Of a stretch of DNA of 64,000 nt, positions 47,981 through 64,000 are shown piece by piece; the stretch's first letter is position 1, and the number at the start of each line of letters is the position of its first letter. Source of the DNA: Asterias amurensis (Eukaryota; Echinodermata; Asteroidea; Forcipulatida; Asteriidae). The notes beneath the pieces were generated by a model, which was not told the origin of the DNA, searched no databases, and worked only from the letters and a program-made list of their open reading frames with translations. The translations under genes and the position numbers were made by a program. The DNA lies in assembly GCF_032118995.1 (NCBI RefSeq), contig NC_092656.1, positions 17,796,694-17,860,693 on the forward strand. Direction: 5' to 3'.

Positions 47981-48853
47981 GGATTCGTTCCTTTCTCAAA
48001 ACACAACGGCTCTTTTCAGAGCCACCACTTCTTAACAGAGATTTTAATCACGTCCGTGTAATCGTTATTTCTTCCAATCTTTCCTCTTCCACACTCAATC
48101 CTCCAACAAAACAAAGACAAGCAAAATAATGGCCAAACAAATAAACAAATAAATAAACAAACAAACACACAAGAACATTAGAAATTTGACAAACTAATGT
48201 ATACACCTGTGCAGTGTAAACATAACTATCGGTATGAGAGGACCGTGCCTACTTTATACAAATGTTGTATAGCGCCCGCTACGATGGCAGTCAGAAGTTA
48301 AATTACAACAGCATGAACGAAAAAAACAAAACCCCAAAACCTGCTAGCTGTAAACACAACAGTTGGTGTTTATCTTTACGCCGCGCCGCCATTTTTTTAT
48401 TGGGTCGGTCGTTCTATCAGTCTAGTCGGGTTGGTTATAGGTCAATCTATTGCTTATATATTTGCTTTTACTCCGTAATTTAATCGTATCGTTTTCTTAA
48501 AATGTACTATGCATGCTTGGGCCATTGCAGATTTCTTTTTTTTTTTTGATAAGTTTCTCTGATTATTATTTTCTGATACTTGTTTTGGGTTACACTATAC
48601 TCGTGTTGTATTTCTAACCAGAGTATAACATTCCTTTCCAATGGTTGCCTGCCCATTATTCAGACACCCATCCTTGCAGACACGCAACTTTTCTGGTGGA
48701 CCGCTTCACTGCTCACAGCGAGGCGCGCGAATGCTAACAATGCCCTAATGGCCGCCGGATCCCCGACTTGCAGTATAAAGCTAAGCCTTCTCCGGTGTAC
48801 CAGTCATCAGTCTGATTGATTCTACCAACTCAGCAACACAGCACTCTATAGCC

Positions 48854-49222
48854 ATGCCTCCCAAAGCAAGTGGAAAGGGACAGAAGAAAGCCGGTAACAC
48901 CAAGGGGCCAATCCGGACAGACAAGAAGAGAAAGCGTCGCCGCAAGGAGAGCTACGGCATTTACATCTACAAGGTCATGAAGCAGGTTCATCCAGACACG
49001 GGCATTTCCAGCAAGGCCATGTCAATTATGAACAGCTTCGTCAACGACATTTTCGAGCGCATTGCCGCCGAGTCTTCTAGATTGGCGCACTACAACAAGA
49101 AATCAACCATCTCCAGCCGAGAGGTCCAGACTGCAGTCCGTCTCCTTCTCCCCGGTGAGCTGGCCAAACACGCTGTCAGCGAGGGCACCAAGGCGGTCAC
49201 CAAGTACACAACTTCAAAATAA
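48854..49222 (+). CDS. Histone H2B (unit 10)
   Basis: Intact 122-codon copy. Confidence 0.98.
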   Translation: MPPKASGKGQKKAGNTKGPIRTDKKRKRRRKESYGIYIYKVMKQVHPDTGISSKAMSIMNSFVNDIFERIAAESSRLAHYNKKSTISSREVQTAVRLLLPGELAKHAVSEGTKAVTKYTTSK

Positions 49223-50067
49223 GCAGGTCCGGCGTCATGCACAATCCAAACGGCTCTTTTCAGAGCCAACACATTTCCCAAAGAGATTCAAAACATGCGT
49301 GAATTACGTGACCACCGTAACACCAACCCTCCCCATTTTTTTTAAATAATATTAAATAAAATCAACAGGTTTACAATAATGCCATATTATATTAAAGGAT
49401 GTTTTAAAATATTTCTGCCTCCTCTATATATCTCTGTAGAACAACTCAACAACGTTGTTTACGAAGTTCAAATAATCTTGATAACTTTGTCCACTATAAT
49501 TTTTAGCGATCAATAAACATCTTTCTCGTTGCTTTTTTGTTATTCTACTTTTACAGACAGTCAGTTATAAAAGACAACGCTCTGCTCTATTTTTTGGCTG
49601 CAATAAATGTGTCACCGAGTCGAGTGAGGGTTCACAAGATTGGACTTGAAGAAAGAAAGAAAGACGTACATTGAGTAAGTGCCTTGTTCATGACACCGTA
49701 TTACTTGAATAACATACAACACAACACCAACAACAACAGCGACTTTATACGCCAGAGTTAACTTAAAATTATAAGTTTGATAATAGTTTTATTTTGAAAA
49801 ATCAACAAAAACATAAGCACGCAAAAACAAACAAACATGATGTTTGTCAGTTTCTGTAAATATTTGCTTTTGCTTTGTTTTTGTTGTTGTTGTTGTTGTT
49901 GGTGTTGTTGTCGTTGTTGTTTTTTTTTCCCTCGGAATCTTATCTTGTTTTCAGAGGGGTGGTGACGGTGGGGGGACCGCCGCAGTAGTTATCCCTACCT
50001 CCCCCTCGAACTGCGTGCCGCCCCCGCCCGCCGCTGGTGGTCCACCCCGCCCAGAATGCTCCGCTGA

Positions 50068-50601
<534 letters not shown>

Positions 50602-50894
50602 ACTCAGCTCTTGCTACACTGATAAACCAAACGGCTCTTACGGAGCCACCACATAAATCCAAAGAGAGATTCTAAACATGAATTGCGTTTGTAAGACAAC
50701 CCCCCCCCCACATAATTATTGAATTCATTAAATACTATTTGTTTTCCATGCGTAACCAATCATCCAATAAGTTGTTTGTAACCCTATAAACCACACATAA
50801 GTCAGACCAAAGCTTTATTTTCGTTGCGATGCTAACTGTAGGAGAGCAACGGTTTAGAACCAAAAGGTTAAAAGATGTATCAATAGACATAGAA

Positions 50895-50899
50895 CAAAA
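50895..50899 (+). other. Deletion junction in unit 11
   Basis: The H2A-U2 spacer passes directly into the H3-H2B spacer here. About 2,865 bp carrying U2, H4 and H3 are missing. The two parent sequences share CAAAA at the joint. Confidence 0.93.
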
Positions 50900-51413
50900 C
50901 CTGCTAGCTGTAAACACAACAGTTGGTGTTTATCTTTACGCCGCGCCGCCATTTTTTTATTGGGTCGGTCGTTCTATCAGTCTAGTCGGGTTGGTTATAG
51001 GTCAATCTATTGCTTATATATTTGCTTTTACTCCGTAATTTAATCGTATCGTTTTCTTAAAATGTACTATGCATGCTTGGGCCATTGCAGATTTTTTTTT
51101 TTTTTTTGATAAGTTTCTCTGATTATTATTTTCTGATACTTGTTTTGGGTTACACTATACTCGTGTTGTATTTCTAACCAGAGTATAACATTCCTTTCCA
51201 ATGGTTGCCTGCCCATTATTCAGACACCCATCCTTGCAGACACGCAACTTTTCTGGTGGACCGCTTCACTGCTCACAGCGAGGCGCGCGAATGCTAACAA
51301 TGCCCTAATGGCCGCCGGATCCCCGACTTGCAGTATAAAGCTAAGCCTTTTCCGGTGTACCAGTCATCAGTCTGATTGATTCTACCAACTCAGCAACACA
51401 GCACTCTATAGCC

Positions 51414-51782
51414 ATGCCTCCCAAAGCAAGTGGAAAGGGACAGAAGAAAGCCGGTAACACCAAGGGGCCAATCCGGACAGACAAGAAGAGAAAGCGTCGC
51501 CGCAAGGAGAGCTACGGCATTTACATCTACAAGGTCATGAAGCAGGTTCATCCAGACACGGGCATTTCCAGCAAGGCCATGTCAATTATGAACAGCTTCG
51601 TCAACGACATTTTCGAGCGCATTGCCGCCGAGTCTTCTAGATTGGCGCACTACAACAAGAAATCAACCATCTCCAGCCGAGAGGTCCAGACTGCAGTCCG
51701 TCTCCTTCTCCCCGGTGAGCTGGCCAAACACGCTGTCAGCGAGGGCACCAAGGCGGTCACCAAGTACACAACTTCAAAATAA
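51414..51782 (+). CDS. Histone H2B (unit 11)
   Basis: Intact 122-codon copy, 1,190 bp after the H2A start rather than about 4,055. Its promoter is complete apart from C to T at 51350. Confidence 0.98.
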   Translation: MPPKASGKGQKKAGNTKGPIRTDKKRKRRRKESYGIYIYKVMKQVHPDTGISSKAMSIMNSFVNDIFERIAAESSRLAHYNKKSTISSREVQTAVRLLLPGELAKHAVSEGTKAVTKYTTSK

Positions 51783-52627
51783 GCAGGTCCGGCGTCATGC
51801 ACAATCCAAACGGCTCTTTTCAGAGCCAACACATTTCCCAAAGAGATTCAAAACATGCGTGAATTACGTGACCACCGTAACACCAACCCTCCCCATTTTT
51901 TTTAAATAATATTAAATAAAATCAACAGGTTTACAATAATGCCATATTATATTAAAGGATGTTTTAAAATATTTCTGCCTCCTCTATATATCTCTGTAGA
52001 ACAACTCAACAACGTTGTTTACGAAGTTCAAATAATCTTGATAACTTTGTCCACTATAATTTTTAGCGATCAATAAACATCTTTCTCGTTGCTTTTTTGT
52101 TATTCTACTTTTACAGACAGTCAGTTATAAAAGACAACGCTCTGCTCTATTTTTTGGCTGCAATAAATGTGTCACCGAGTCGAGTGAGGGTTCACAAGAT
52201 TGGACTTGAAGAAAGAAAGAAAGACGTACATTGAGTAAGTGCCTTGTTCATGACACCGTATTACTTGAATAACATACAACACAACACCAACAACAACAGC
52301 GACTTTATACGCCAGAGTTAACTTAAAATTATAAGTTTGATAATAGTTTTATTTTGAAAAATCAACAAAAACATAAGCACGCAAAAACAAACAAACATGA
52401 TGTTTGTCAGTTTCTGTAAATATTTGCTTTTGCTTTGTTTTTGTTGTTGTTGTTGTTGTTGGTGTTGTTGTCGTTGTTGTTTTTTTTTCCCTCGGAATCT
52501 TATCTTGTTTTCAGAGGGGTGGTGACGGTGGGGGGACCGCCGCAGTAGTTATCCCTACCTCCCCCTCGAACTGCGTGCCGCCCCCGCCCGCCGCTGGTGG
52601 TCCACCCCGCCCAGAATGCTCCGCTGA

Positions 52628-53161
<534 letters not shown>

Positions 53162-54051
53162 ACTCAGCTCTTGCTACACTGATAAACCAAACGGCTCTTA
53201 CGGAGCCACCACATAAATCCAAAGAGAGATTCTAAACATGAATTGCGTTTGTAAGACAACCCCCCCCCCCCACATAATTATTGAATTCATTAAATACTAT
53301 TTGTTTTCCATGCGTAACCAATCATCCAATAAGTTGTTTGTAACCCTATAAACCACACATAAGTCAGACCAAAGCTTTATTTTCGTTGCGATGCTAACTG
53401 TAGGAGAGCAACGGTTTAGAACCAAAAGGTTAAAAGATGTATCAATAGACATAGAACAAAAGTTATTTACACACTAATGTTTGGCACAACCTAACGCCAA
53501 TACCGGGTGATTCAATACTGAAAGATAAAGTATTCTACTTTAATTTCTGTTATCTCTTCATGCGTGTATAATCATCACACATCATTCCTTCCATCACGAT
53601 GTCGCAAGCCGAATGTAGCCCGTGTGTGTGTTAACGTACTGCATGCGGTGGATGTGACAATGCACACAGCACGCTGTTTCTATGTACAGTGTTTTGCATA
53701 CTGCAATGTGACGCATTGTTGTGTTCCGCGCGCTTGTAATGTCCATTGTCTTAACCCGCGTGTACAAACGCGCGGGACGAGCCCAACCAGGCAACACTGT
53801 ATAACGTAAACATAAACTTTAGAATAACATGTACTTGCGTGTTGCATACGTTTACACGTGGATGTATCTGGGTTTTGATGCAAGCTCTTGCTTTGTGTGC
53901 GGTCAGAGTAGCTCTATTTTCGATACAACGAATGTTCGCCGTATGTGAAAAGTTGTCAAAAAAGTCACACCGCCCTCTTGTGACACCCAGCATGTCTTGT
54001 GATTCGTGCCATGTCGAAAGGTGGGTTATTCTCGAAAAACCTGTGGTGAGT

Positions 54052-54241
54052 ATCGCTTCTCGGCCTTTTGGCTAAGATCATGTGTAGTATCTGTTCTTTT
54101 CAGAATAATATCTGAAATGCTGTTCATTGAGCAGCAAGTATATTAATCTGATTTTTGAGGAACGGCCATGGAAGAGGGGCTTGCCCCGTCCAGGCCACGG
54201 GTTGGCCCGGTTTCGCACTACATCCGGGATATCGGCCCACT
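54052..54241 (+). ncRNA. U2 snRNA (unit 12)
   Basis: Same sequence as the reference U2 at 5942. Confidence 0.95.
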
Positions 54242-54456
54242 CCCCTCACGGGGATAATATCAAATACAAAGTCAGAATTCGTTTAGTCTCAACGCCTGTT
54301 TACTGTGTTGGTATTCAAGTCTATTTGCTTTGTTTGACAACAAGTCGATAATGTTGCTGGCCCACACGTCCGCAATGCAAGCCATAAGATACTCTACTCT
54401 GGTCAGGTTGAATTCATTCGCTCTCGTCAGCCAGTTGAACCATTGTCTTGTCTTGA

Positions 54457-54789
<333 letters not shown>

Positions 54790-55545
54790 GCCCAACGAAT
54801 CCCCACATTGAAAACAACGGCTCTTTTCAGAGCCACCACAAAATCAAAAAAGAGAGAATTACAGATGGTTGTATTTTGGTTTCCCCACCCACTCACTGCC
54901 TTGTCCTTGTTTGTTATTTTTCTTCTGTAATAATATTCAAGCAAAATTAGTTTTTTTAAATTAATACATGGTATTTTGTAGGGCAACTATCCCAGAAAAA
55001 AATAAATAAACATACAACCACACCACATCTAGACTTTTTGGTTTGTTTAAGGCTGAACCCCTTTGCCAAAATTAAAAACGATGGATCTAGCTCTTTTTAG
55101 TGTTGCGTCTAATTGTTGATAGAAGGTTGTCCGTGTTTTTTTCCCCCCTTTCTACAATTCACGTACGTGGATGGCTGTTACTATAAATATTCAAGCAGAT
55201 CAAGTGAGTAATACGTTAACGAGTCCTTGTCGCTCATGCTTTCTCTCTCTCTCTCTCTCTCGGTATTTTCGCCCTCAAGAAATTTAGTCTCATAAAAGGG
55301 CGAGGGAGGGCAACCGTAATCTGTAAAGCATGTTTATTTTCCGCTTACTCTATTTTTGTTTCTCATGTGCCATTAAGCAGCTAGCTCCGTCCGTGCGAAA
55401 TTGGTGACCACTCAAGCGGTTCTGGCGGCACTGGGGGGCTGGCCAATCGCGTCCCCGCTTTTGTCAGAGGCGATCCTTGAACGGACATCCCAACCCTTTA
55501 AGAAGAGCTGCTCGTGAAACTGCACCACAACATCGTAAACAGTAA

Positions 55546-55965
<420 letters not shown>

Positions 55966-56838
55966 GGATTCGTTCCTTTCTCAAAACACAACGGCTCTTT
56001 TCAGAGCCACCACTTCTTAACAGAGATTTTAATCACGTCCGTGTAATCGTTATTTCTTCCAATCTTTCCTCTTCCACACTCAATCCTCCAACAAAACAAA
56101 GACAAGCAAAATAATGGCCAAACAAATAAACAAATAAATAAACAAACAAACACACAAGAACATTAGAAATTTGACAAACTAATGTATACACCTGTGCAGT
56201 GTAAACATAACTATCGGTATAAGAGGACCGTGCCTACTTTATACAAATGTTGTATAGCGCCCGCTACGATGGCAGTCAGAAGTTAAATTACAACAGCATG
56301 AACGAAAAAAACAAAACCCCAAAACCTGCTAGCTGTAAACACAACAGTTGGTGTTTATCTTTACGCCGCGCCGCCATTTTTTTATTGGGTCGGTCGTTCT
56401 ATCAGTCTAGTCGGGTTGGTTATAGGTCAATCTATTGCTTATATATTTGCTTTTACTCCGTAATTTAATCGTATCGTTTTCTTAAAATGTACTATGCATG
56501 CTTGGGCCATTGCAGATTTCTTTTTTTTTTTTGATAAGTTTCTCTGATTATTATTTTCTGATACTTGTTTTGGGTTACACTATACTCGTGTTGTATTTCT
56601 AACCAGAGTATAACATTCCTTTCCAATGGTTGCCTGCCCATTATTCAGACACCCATCCTTGCAGACACGCAACTTTTCTGGTGGACCGCTTCACTGCTCA
56701 CAGCGAGGCGCGCGAATGCTAACAATGCCCTAATGGCCGCCGGATCCCCGACTTGCAGTATAAAGCTAAGCCTTCTCCGGTGTACCAGTCATCAGTCTGA
56801 TTGATTCTACCAACTCAGCAACACAGCACTCTATAGCC

Positions 56839-57207
56839 ATGCCTCCCAAAGCAAGTGGAAAGGGACAGAAGAAAGCCGGTAACACCAATGGGCCAATCCG
56901 GACAGACAAGAAGAGAAAGCGTCGCCGCAAGGAGAGCTACGGCATTTACATCTACAAGGTCATGAAGCAGGTTCATCCAGACACGGGCATTTCCAGCAAG
57001 GCCATGTCAATTATGAACAGCTTCGTCAACGACATTTTCGAGCGCATTGCCGCCGAGTCTTCTAGATTGGCGCACTACAACAAGAAATCAACCATCTCCA
57101 GCCGAGAGGTCCAGACTGCAGTCCGTCTCCTTCTCCCCGGTGAGCTGGCCAAACACGCTGTCAGCGAGGGCACCAAGGCGGTCACCAAGTACACAACTTC
57201 AAAATAA
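56839..57207 (+). CDS. Histone H2B with Lys17Asn (unit 12)
   Basis: Full-length copy with one missense change (AAG to AAT at base 56889, residue 17 with Met) in the basic tail. Loss of one tail lysine should be tolerated. The fold is unchanged. Confidence 0.97.
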   Translation: MPPKASGKGQKKAGNTNGPIRTDKKRKRRRKESYGIYIYKVMKQVHPDTGISSKAMSIMNSFVNDIFERIAAESSRLAHYNKKSTISSREVQTAVRLLLPGELAKHAVSEGTKAVTKYTTSK

Positions 57208-58052
57208 GCAGGTCCGGCGTCATGCACAATCCAAACGGCTCTTTTCAGAGCCAACACATTTCCCAAAGAGATTCAAAACATGCGTGAATTACGTGACCAC
57301 CGTAACACCAACCCTCCCCATTTTTTTTAAATAATATTAAATAAAATCAACAGGTTTACAATAATGCCATATTATATTAAAGGATGTTTTAAAATATTTC
57401 TGCCTCCTCTATATATCTCTGTAGAACAACTCAACAACGTTGTTTACGAAGTTCAAATAATCTTGATAACTTTGTCCACTATAATTTTTAGCGATCAATA
57501 AACATCTTTCTCGTTGCTTTTTTGTTATTCTACTTTTACAGACAGTCAGTTATAAAAGACAACGCTCTGCTCTATTTTTTGGCTGCAATAAATGTGTCAC
57601 CGAGTCGAGTGAGGGTTCACAAGATTGGACTTGAAGAAAGAAAGAAAGACGTACATTGAGTAAGTGCCTTGTTCATGACACCGTATTACTTGAATAACAT
57701 ACAACACAACACCAACAACAACAGCGACTTTATACGCCAGAGTTAACTTAAAATTATAAGTTTGATAATAGTTTTATTTTGAAAAATCAACAAAAACATA
57801 AGCACGCAAAAACAAACAAACATGATGTTTGTCAGTTTCTGTAAATATTTGCTTTTGCTTTGTTTTTGTTGTTGTTGTTGTTGTTGGTGTTGTTGTCGTT
57901 GTTGTTTTTTTTTCCCTCGGAATCTTATCTTGTTTTCAGAGGGGTGGTGACGGTGGGGGGACCGCCGCAGTAGTTATCCCTACCTCCCCCTCGAACTGCG
58001 TGCCGCCCCCGCCCGCCGCTGGTGGTCCACCCCGCCCAGAATGCTCCGCTGA

Positions 58053-58586
<534 letters not shown>

Positions 58587-59475
58587 ACTCAGCTCTTGCT
58601 ACACTGATAAACCAAACGGCTCTTACGGAGCCACCACATAAATCCAAAGAGAGATTCTAAACATGAATTGCGTTTGTAAGACAACCCCCCCCCCCACATA
58701 ATTATTGAATTCATTAAATACTATTTGTTTTCCATGCGTAACCAATCATCCAATAAGTTGTTTGTAACCCTATAAACCACACATAAGTCAGACCAAAGCT
58801 TTATTTTCGTTGCGATGCTAACTGTAGGAGAGCAACGGTTTAGAACCAAAAGGTTAAAAGATGTATCAATAGACATAGAACAAAAGTTATTTACACACTA
58901 ATGTTTGGCACAACCTAACGCCAATACCGGGTGATTCAATACTGAAAGATAAAGTATTCTACTTTAATTTCTGTTATCTCTTCATGCGTGTATAATCATC
59001 ACACATCATTCCTTCCATCACGATGTCGCAAGCCGAATGTAGCCCGTGTGTGTGTTAACGTACTGCATGCGGTGGATGTGACAATGCACACAGCACGCTG
59101 TTTCTATGTACAGTGTTTTGCATACTGCAATGTGACGCATTGTTGTGTTCCGCGCGCTTGTAATGTCCATTGTCTTAACCCGCGTGTACAAACGCGCGGG
59201 ACGAGCCCAACCAGGCAACACTGTATAACGTAAACATAAACTTTAGAATAACATGTACTTGCGTGTTGCATACGTTTACACGTGGATGTATCTGGGTTTT
59301 GATGCAAGCTCTTGCTTTGTGTGCGGTCAGAGTAGCTCTATTTTCGATACAACGAATGTTCGCCGTATGTGAAAAGTTGTCAAAAAAGTCACACCGCCCT
59401 CTTGTGACACCCAGCATGTCTTGTGATTCGTGCCATGTCGAAAGGTGGGTTATTCTCGAAAAACCTGTGGTGAGT

Positions 59476-59665
59476 ATCGCTTCTCGGCCTTTTGGCTAAG
59501 ATCATGTGTAGTATCTGTTCTTTTCAGAATAATATCTGAAATGCTGTTCATTGAGCAGCAAGTATATTAATCTGATTTTTGAGGAACGGCCATGGAAGAG
59601 GGGCTTGCCCCGTCCAGGCCACGGGTTGGCCCGGTTTCGCACTACATCCGGGATATCGGCCCACT
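59476..59665 (+). ncRNA. U2 snRNA (unit 13)
   Basis: Same sequence as the reference. An A to T change lies about 95 bp downstream, outside the RNA. Confidence 0.95.
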
Positions 59666-59901
59666 CCCCTCACGGGGATAATATCAAATACAAAGTCAGA
59701 ATTCGTTTAGTCTCAACGCCTGTTTACTGTGTTGGTATTCAAGTCTATTTGCTTTGTTTGTCAACAAGTCGATAATGTTGCTGGCCCACACGTCCGCAAT
59801 GCAAGCCATAAGATACTCTACTCTGGTCAGGTTGAATTCATTCGCTCTCGTCAGCCAGTTGAACCATTGTCTTGTCTTGATACTCTCTGCTAAGCACAAC
59901 T

Positions 59902-60231
<330 letters not shown>

Positions 60232-60969
60232 TGAAAACAACGGCTCTTTTCAGAGCCACCACAAAATCAAAAAAGAGAGAATTACAGATGGTTGTATTTT
60301 GGTTCCCCCACCACTCACTGCCTTGTCCTTGTTTGTTATTTTCTTCTGTAATAATATTCAAGCAAAATTAGTTTTTTAAATTAATACATGGTATTTTGTA
60401 GGGCAACTATCCCAGAAAAAAATAAATAAACATACAACCACACCACATCTAGACTTTTGGTTTGTTTAAGGCTGAACCCCTTTGCAAAATTAAAAACGAT
60501 GGATCTAGCTCTTTTTAGTGTTGCGTCTAATTGTTGATAGAAGGTTGCCCGTGTTTTTTTCCCCCCTTTCTACAATCACGTACGTGGATGGCTGTTACTA
60601 TAAATATTCAAGCAGATCAAGTGAGTAATACGTTAACGAGTCCTTGTCGCTCATGCTTTCTCTCTCTCTCTCTCTCGGTATTTTCGCCCTCAAGAAATTT
60701 AGTCTCATAAAAGGGCGAGGGAGGGCAACCGTAATCTGTAAAGCATGTTTATTTTCCGCTTACTCTATTTTTGTTTCTCATGTGCCATTAAGCAGCTAGC
60801 TCCGTCCGTGCGAAATTGGTGACCACTCAAGCGGTTCTGGCGGCACTGGGGGGCTGGCCAATCGCGTCCCCGCTTTTGTCAGAGGCGATCCTTGAACGGA
60901 CATCCCAACCCTTTAAGAAGAGCTGCTCGTGAAACTGCACCACAACATCGTAAACAGTAAGCAAAGATA

Positions 60970-61380
60970 ATGGCTCGTACCAAGCAGACAGCACGCAAGA
61001 GCACCGGGGGAAAAGCCCACGAAAGCAGTTGGCGACCAAAGCTGCCCGAAAGAGTGCCCCGGCCACCGGCGGGGTCAAGAAGCCTCACCGTTACAGACCC
61101 GGAACTTGTGGCACTGCGTGAGATTCGCCGTTACCAGAAAAGTACAGAGCTGCTTATCCGAAAACTTCCCTTCCAGAGACTGGTCCGTGAAATAGCGCAA
61201 GACTTCAAGACCGAACTGCGATTCCAGAGCTCCGCGGTGATGGCGCTCCAAGAAGCAAGCGAGGCATACCTCGTGGGACTCTTCGAAGACACCAATCTCT
61301 GCGCCATCCACGCCAAGCGGGTCACCATCATGCCCAAGGACATCCAACTCGCCCGCCGAATTCGTGGCGAACGAGCCTGA
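60970..61380 (+). CDS. Histone H3 with a shifted tail (unit 13), probable sequencing errors
   Basis: Same length as the reference (136 codons), but one C is missing in a CCCC run near 61017 and one T is extra near 61106. The frame is wrong for about residues 17-46, replacing K18, K23, K27 and K36, and correct elsewhere. A pair of cancelling indels in this error-dense stretch is best read as sequence error in an intact H3. Confidence 0.85.
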   Translation: MARTKQTARKSTGGKAHESSWRPKLPERVPRPPAGSRSLTVTDPELVALREIRRYQKSTELLIRKLPFQRLVREIAQDFKTELRFQSSAVMALQEASEAYLVGLFEDTNLCAIHAKRVTIMPKDIQLARRIRGERA

Positions 61381-62250
61381 GGATTAGTTCCTTTCTCAAA
61401 ACACAACGGCTCTTTTCAGAGCCACCACTTCTTAACAGAGATTTTAATCACGTCCGTGTAATCGTTATTTCTTCCAATCTTTCCTCTTCCACACTCAATC
61501 CTCCAACAAAACAAAGACAAGCAAAATAATGGCCAAACAAATAAACAAATAAATAAACAAACAAACACACAAGAACTTTAGAAATTTGACAAACTAATGT
61601 ATACACCTGTGCAGTGTAAACATAACTATCGTATAAGAGGACCGTGCTACTTTATACAAATGTTGTATAGCGCCCGCTACGATGGCAGTCAGAAGTTAAA
61701 TTACAACAGCATGAACGAAAAAACAAAACCCCAAAACCTGCTAGCTGTAAACACAACAGTTGGTGTTTATCTTTACGCCGCGCCGCCATTTTTTTATTGG
61801 GTCGGTCGTTCTATCAGTCTAGTCGGGTTGGTTATAGGTCAATCTATTGCTTATATATTTGCTTTTACTCCGTAATTTAATCGTATCGTTTTCTTAAAAT
61901 GTACTATGCATGCTTGGGCCATTGCAGATTTCTTTTTTTTTTTTGATAAGTTTCTCTGATTATTATTTTCTGATACTTGTTTTGGGTTACACTATACTCG
62001 TGTTGTATTTCTAACCAGAGTATAACATTCCTTTCCAATGGTTGCCTGCCCATTATTCAGACACCCATCCTTGCAGACACGCAACTTTTCTGGTGGACCG
62101 CTTCACTGCTCACAGCGAGGCGCGCGAATGCTAACAATGCCCTAATGGCCGCCGGATCCCCGACTTGCAGTATAAAGCTAAGCCTTCTCCGGTGTACCAG
62201 TCATCAGTCTGATTGATTCTACCAACTCAGCAACACAGCACTCTATAGCC

Positions 62251-62619
62251 ATGCCTCCCAAAGCAAGTGGAAAGGGACAGAAGAAAGCCGGTAACACCAA
62301 GGGGCCAATCCGGACAGACAAGAAGAGAAAGCGTCGCCGCAAGGAGAGCTACGGCATTTACATCTACAAGGTCATGAAGCAGGTTCATCCAGACACGGGC
62401 ATTTCCAGCAAGGCCATGTCAATTATGAACAGCTTCGTCAACGACATTTTCGAGCGCATTGCCGCCGAGTCTTCTAGATTGGCGCACTACAACAAGAAAT
62501 CAACCATCTCCAGCCGAGAGGTCCAGACTGCAGTCCGTCTCCTTCTCCCCGGTGAGCTGGCCAAACACGCTGTCAGCGAGGGCACCAAGGCGGTCACCAA
62601 GTACACAACTTCAAAATAA
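62251..62619 (+). CDS. Histone H2B (unit 13)
   Basis: Intact 122-codon copy despite indels in the spacers on both sides. Confidence 0.97.
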   Translation: MPPKASGKGQKKAGNTKGPIRTDKKRKRRRKESYGIYIYKVMKQVHPDTGISSKAMSIMNSFVNDIFERIAAESSRLAHYNKKSTISSREVQTAVRLLLPGELAKHAVSEGTKAVTKYTTSK

Positions 62620-63616
62620 GCAGGTCCGGCGTCATGCACAATCCAAACGGCTCTTTTCAGAGCCAACACATTTCCCAAAGAGATTCAAAACATGCGTGAA
62701 TTACGTGACCACCGTAACACCAACCCTCCCCATTTTTTTAAATAATATTAAATAAAATCAACAGGTTTACAATAATGCCATATTATATTAAAGGATGTTT
62801 TAAATATTTCTGCCTCCTCTATATATCTCTGTAGAACAACTCAACAACGTTGTTTACGAAGTTCAAATAATCTTGATAACTTTGTCCACTATAATTTTTA
62901 GCGGATCAATAAACATCTTTCTCGTTGCTTTTTTGTTATTCTACTTTTACAGACAGTCAGTTATAAAAGACAACGCTCTGCTCTATTTTTGGCTGCAATA
63001 AATGTGTCACCGAGTCGAGTGAGGGTTCACAAGATTGGACTTGAAGAAAGAAAGAAAGACGTACATTGAGTAAGTGCCTTGTTCATGACACCGTATTACT
63101 TGAATAACATACAACACAACACCAACAACAACAGCGACTTTATACGCCAGAGTTAACTTAAAATTATAAGTTTGATAATAGTTTTATTTGAAAAATCAAC
63201 AAAAACATAAGCACGCAAAAACAAACAAACATGATGTTTGTCAGTTTCTGTAAATATTTGCTTTTGCTTTGTTTTGTTGTGTTGTTGTTGTGTTGGTGTT
63301 GTTGTCGTTGTTGTTTTTTTTTCCCTCGGAATCTTATCTTGTTTTCAGAGGGTGGTGACGGTGGGGGGACCGCCGCAGTAGTTATCCCTACCTCCCCCTC
63401 GAACTGCGTGCCGCCCCCGCCCGCCGCTGTGGTCCACCCCGCCCAGAATGCTCCGCTGAACCCGGGCGCGTCCATGCGAGGAGAAAACCTGATTGGTGCA
63501 TTGGGGATCCACCCCAACGCCATAAGTACACCACTGGCAGTCTCTACACTCATTCACACAGATTCAAAGCACCCAGCAGTTCTTTCAATCTCTTTGCTCA
63601 GTATATCAATTCAGTC

Positions 63617-63992
63617 ATGTCTGGACGCGGAAAGAGCGGTAAGGCCCGAAGCAAGGCAAAGAGTCGATCCTCCAGGGCCGGACTTCAATTCCCGTTGGTA
63701 GAGTACACCGCTTCTTGAGGAAGGGCAACTACGCTCAGGCGCGTTGGTGCTGGCGCCCCTGTCTACTTGGCGGCAGTCATGGAGTACCTCACGGCAGAAA
63801 TACTGGAACTGGCTGGTAATGCTGCTCGAGACAACAAGAAATCAAGAATCAACCCCCGTCATCTACACGTCGCTATCCGAAACGATGAAGAGTTGAACAA
63901 GTTGCTCAGCGGTGTCACCATTGCCCAGGGTGGTGTACTTCCCAACATCCAAGCTGTCCTGCTGCAAAGAAACCGCCAAGTCAAGCTCTTAA
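63617..63992 (+). pseudogene. Histone H2A with several indels (unit 14), probable sequencing errors
   Basis: Aligns over the whole H2A length to the stop at 63990-63992, but has a missing T near 63690, an extra G near 63739, a two-base swap near 63868 and two missing bases near 63965-63971. The reading frame is lost after about residue 25 and again near the end. It shows the same pattern as the unit 13 genes and is likely an intact gene in poor sequence. Only six bases of its 3' flank are in the window. Confidence 0.85.
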
Positions 63993-64000
63993 ACTCAGCT

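Overview
The whole window is one tandem array of replication-dependent histone genes from an animal. Echinoderm is the best guess. H4 carries Cys at residue 73 (Met not counted), as reported for sea urchin H4. H2B begins with an echinoderm-like basic tail containing [15 protein letters not shown] element sits just upstream of the TATA box of H2A, H3 and H2B, like the prelude motif described in sea urchin histone genes. The class cannot be fixed from this window, and a hemichordate is not excluded. No bacterial, viral or mobile-element sequence was seen.

The repeat unit is about 5,423 bp. It carries, all on the + strand, H2A, U2 snRNA, H4, H3 and H2B, in that order. Thirteen units and the start of a fourteenth are present, cut at both window ends: 1-4326, 4327-9749, 9750-15172, 15173-20595, 20596-26018, 26019-31444, 31445-36868, 36869-39462, 39463-44460, 44461-49876, 49877-52436, 52437-57861, 57862-63270 and 63271-64000. 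Intact units are nearly identical, including their spacers, as expected for concerted evolution. There is no H1 gene in the unit. Each histone gene is intronless, has its own TATA-type promoter, and ends in the histone mRNA stem-loop plus a purine-rich downstream element for U7-directed cleavage.

Three units carry large deletions. Unit 1 lacks about 1.1 kb, which fuses H2A codon 76 to the middle of U2. The unit 8/9 boundary lacks about 3.26 kb (H3, H2B and the 5' part of H2A). Unit 11 lacks about 2.87 kb (U2, H4 and H3). From about 59.98 kb to the end, single-base indels become frequent and break H4, part of H3 and H2A. This looks more like unpolished sequence than biology. Intact copies: 11 H2A, 11 U2, 11 H4, 10 H3, 12 H2B.

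The most notable content is the U2 snRNA gene inside every full unit. Its sequence differs from textbook metazoan U2 in most stems, yet pairing is kept by compensatory changes, and the branch-point recognition sequence and Sm site are present. The array therefore supplies the four core histones together with a spliceosomal RNA. All are Pol II products with non-polyadenylated 3' ends and are produced in bulk by dividing cells. Other points are a one-nucleotide-shorter stem-loop in all H2A copies, a possible promoter-plus-intron in the H2B-H2A spacer, and a block structure of shared variants along the array.
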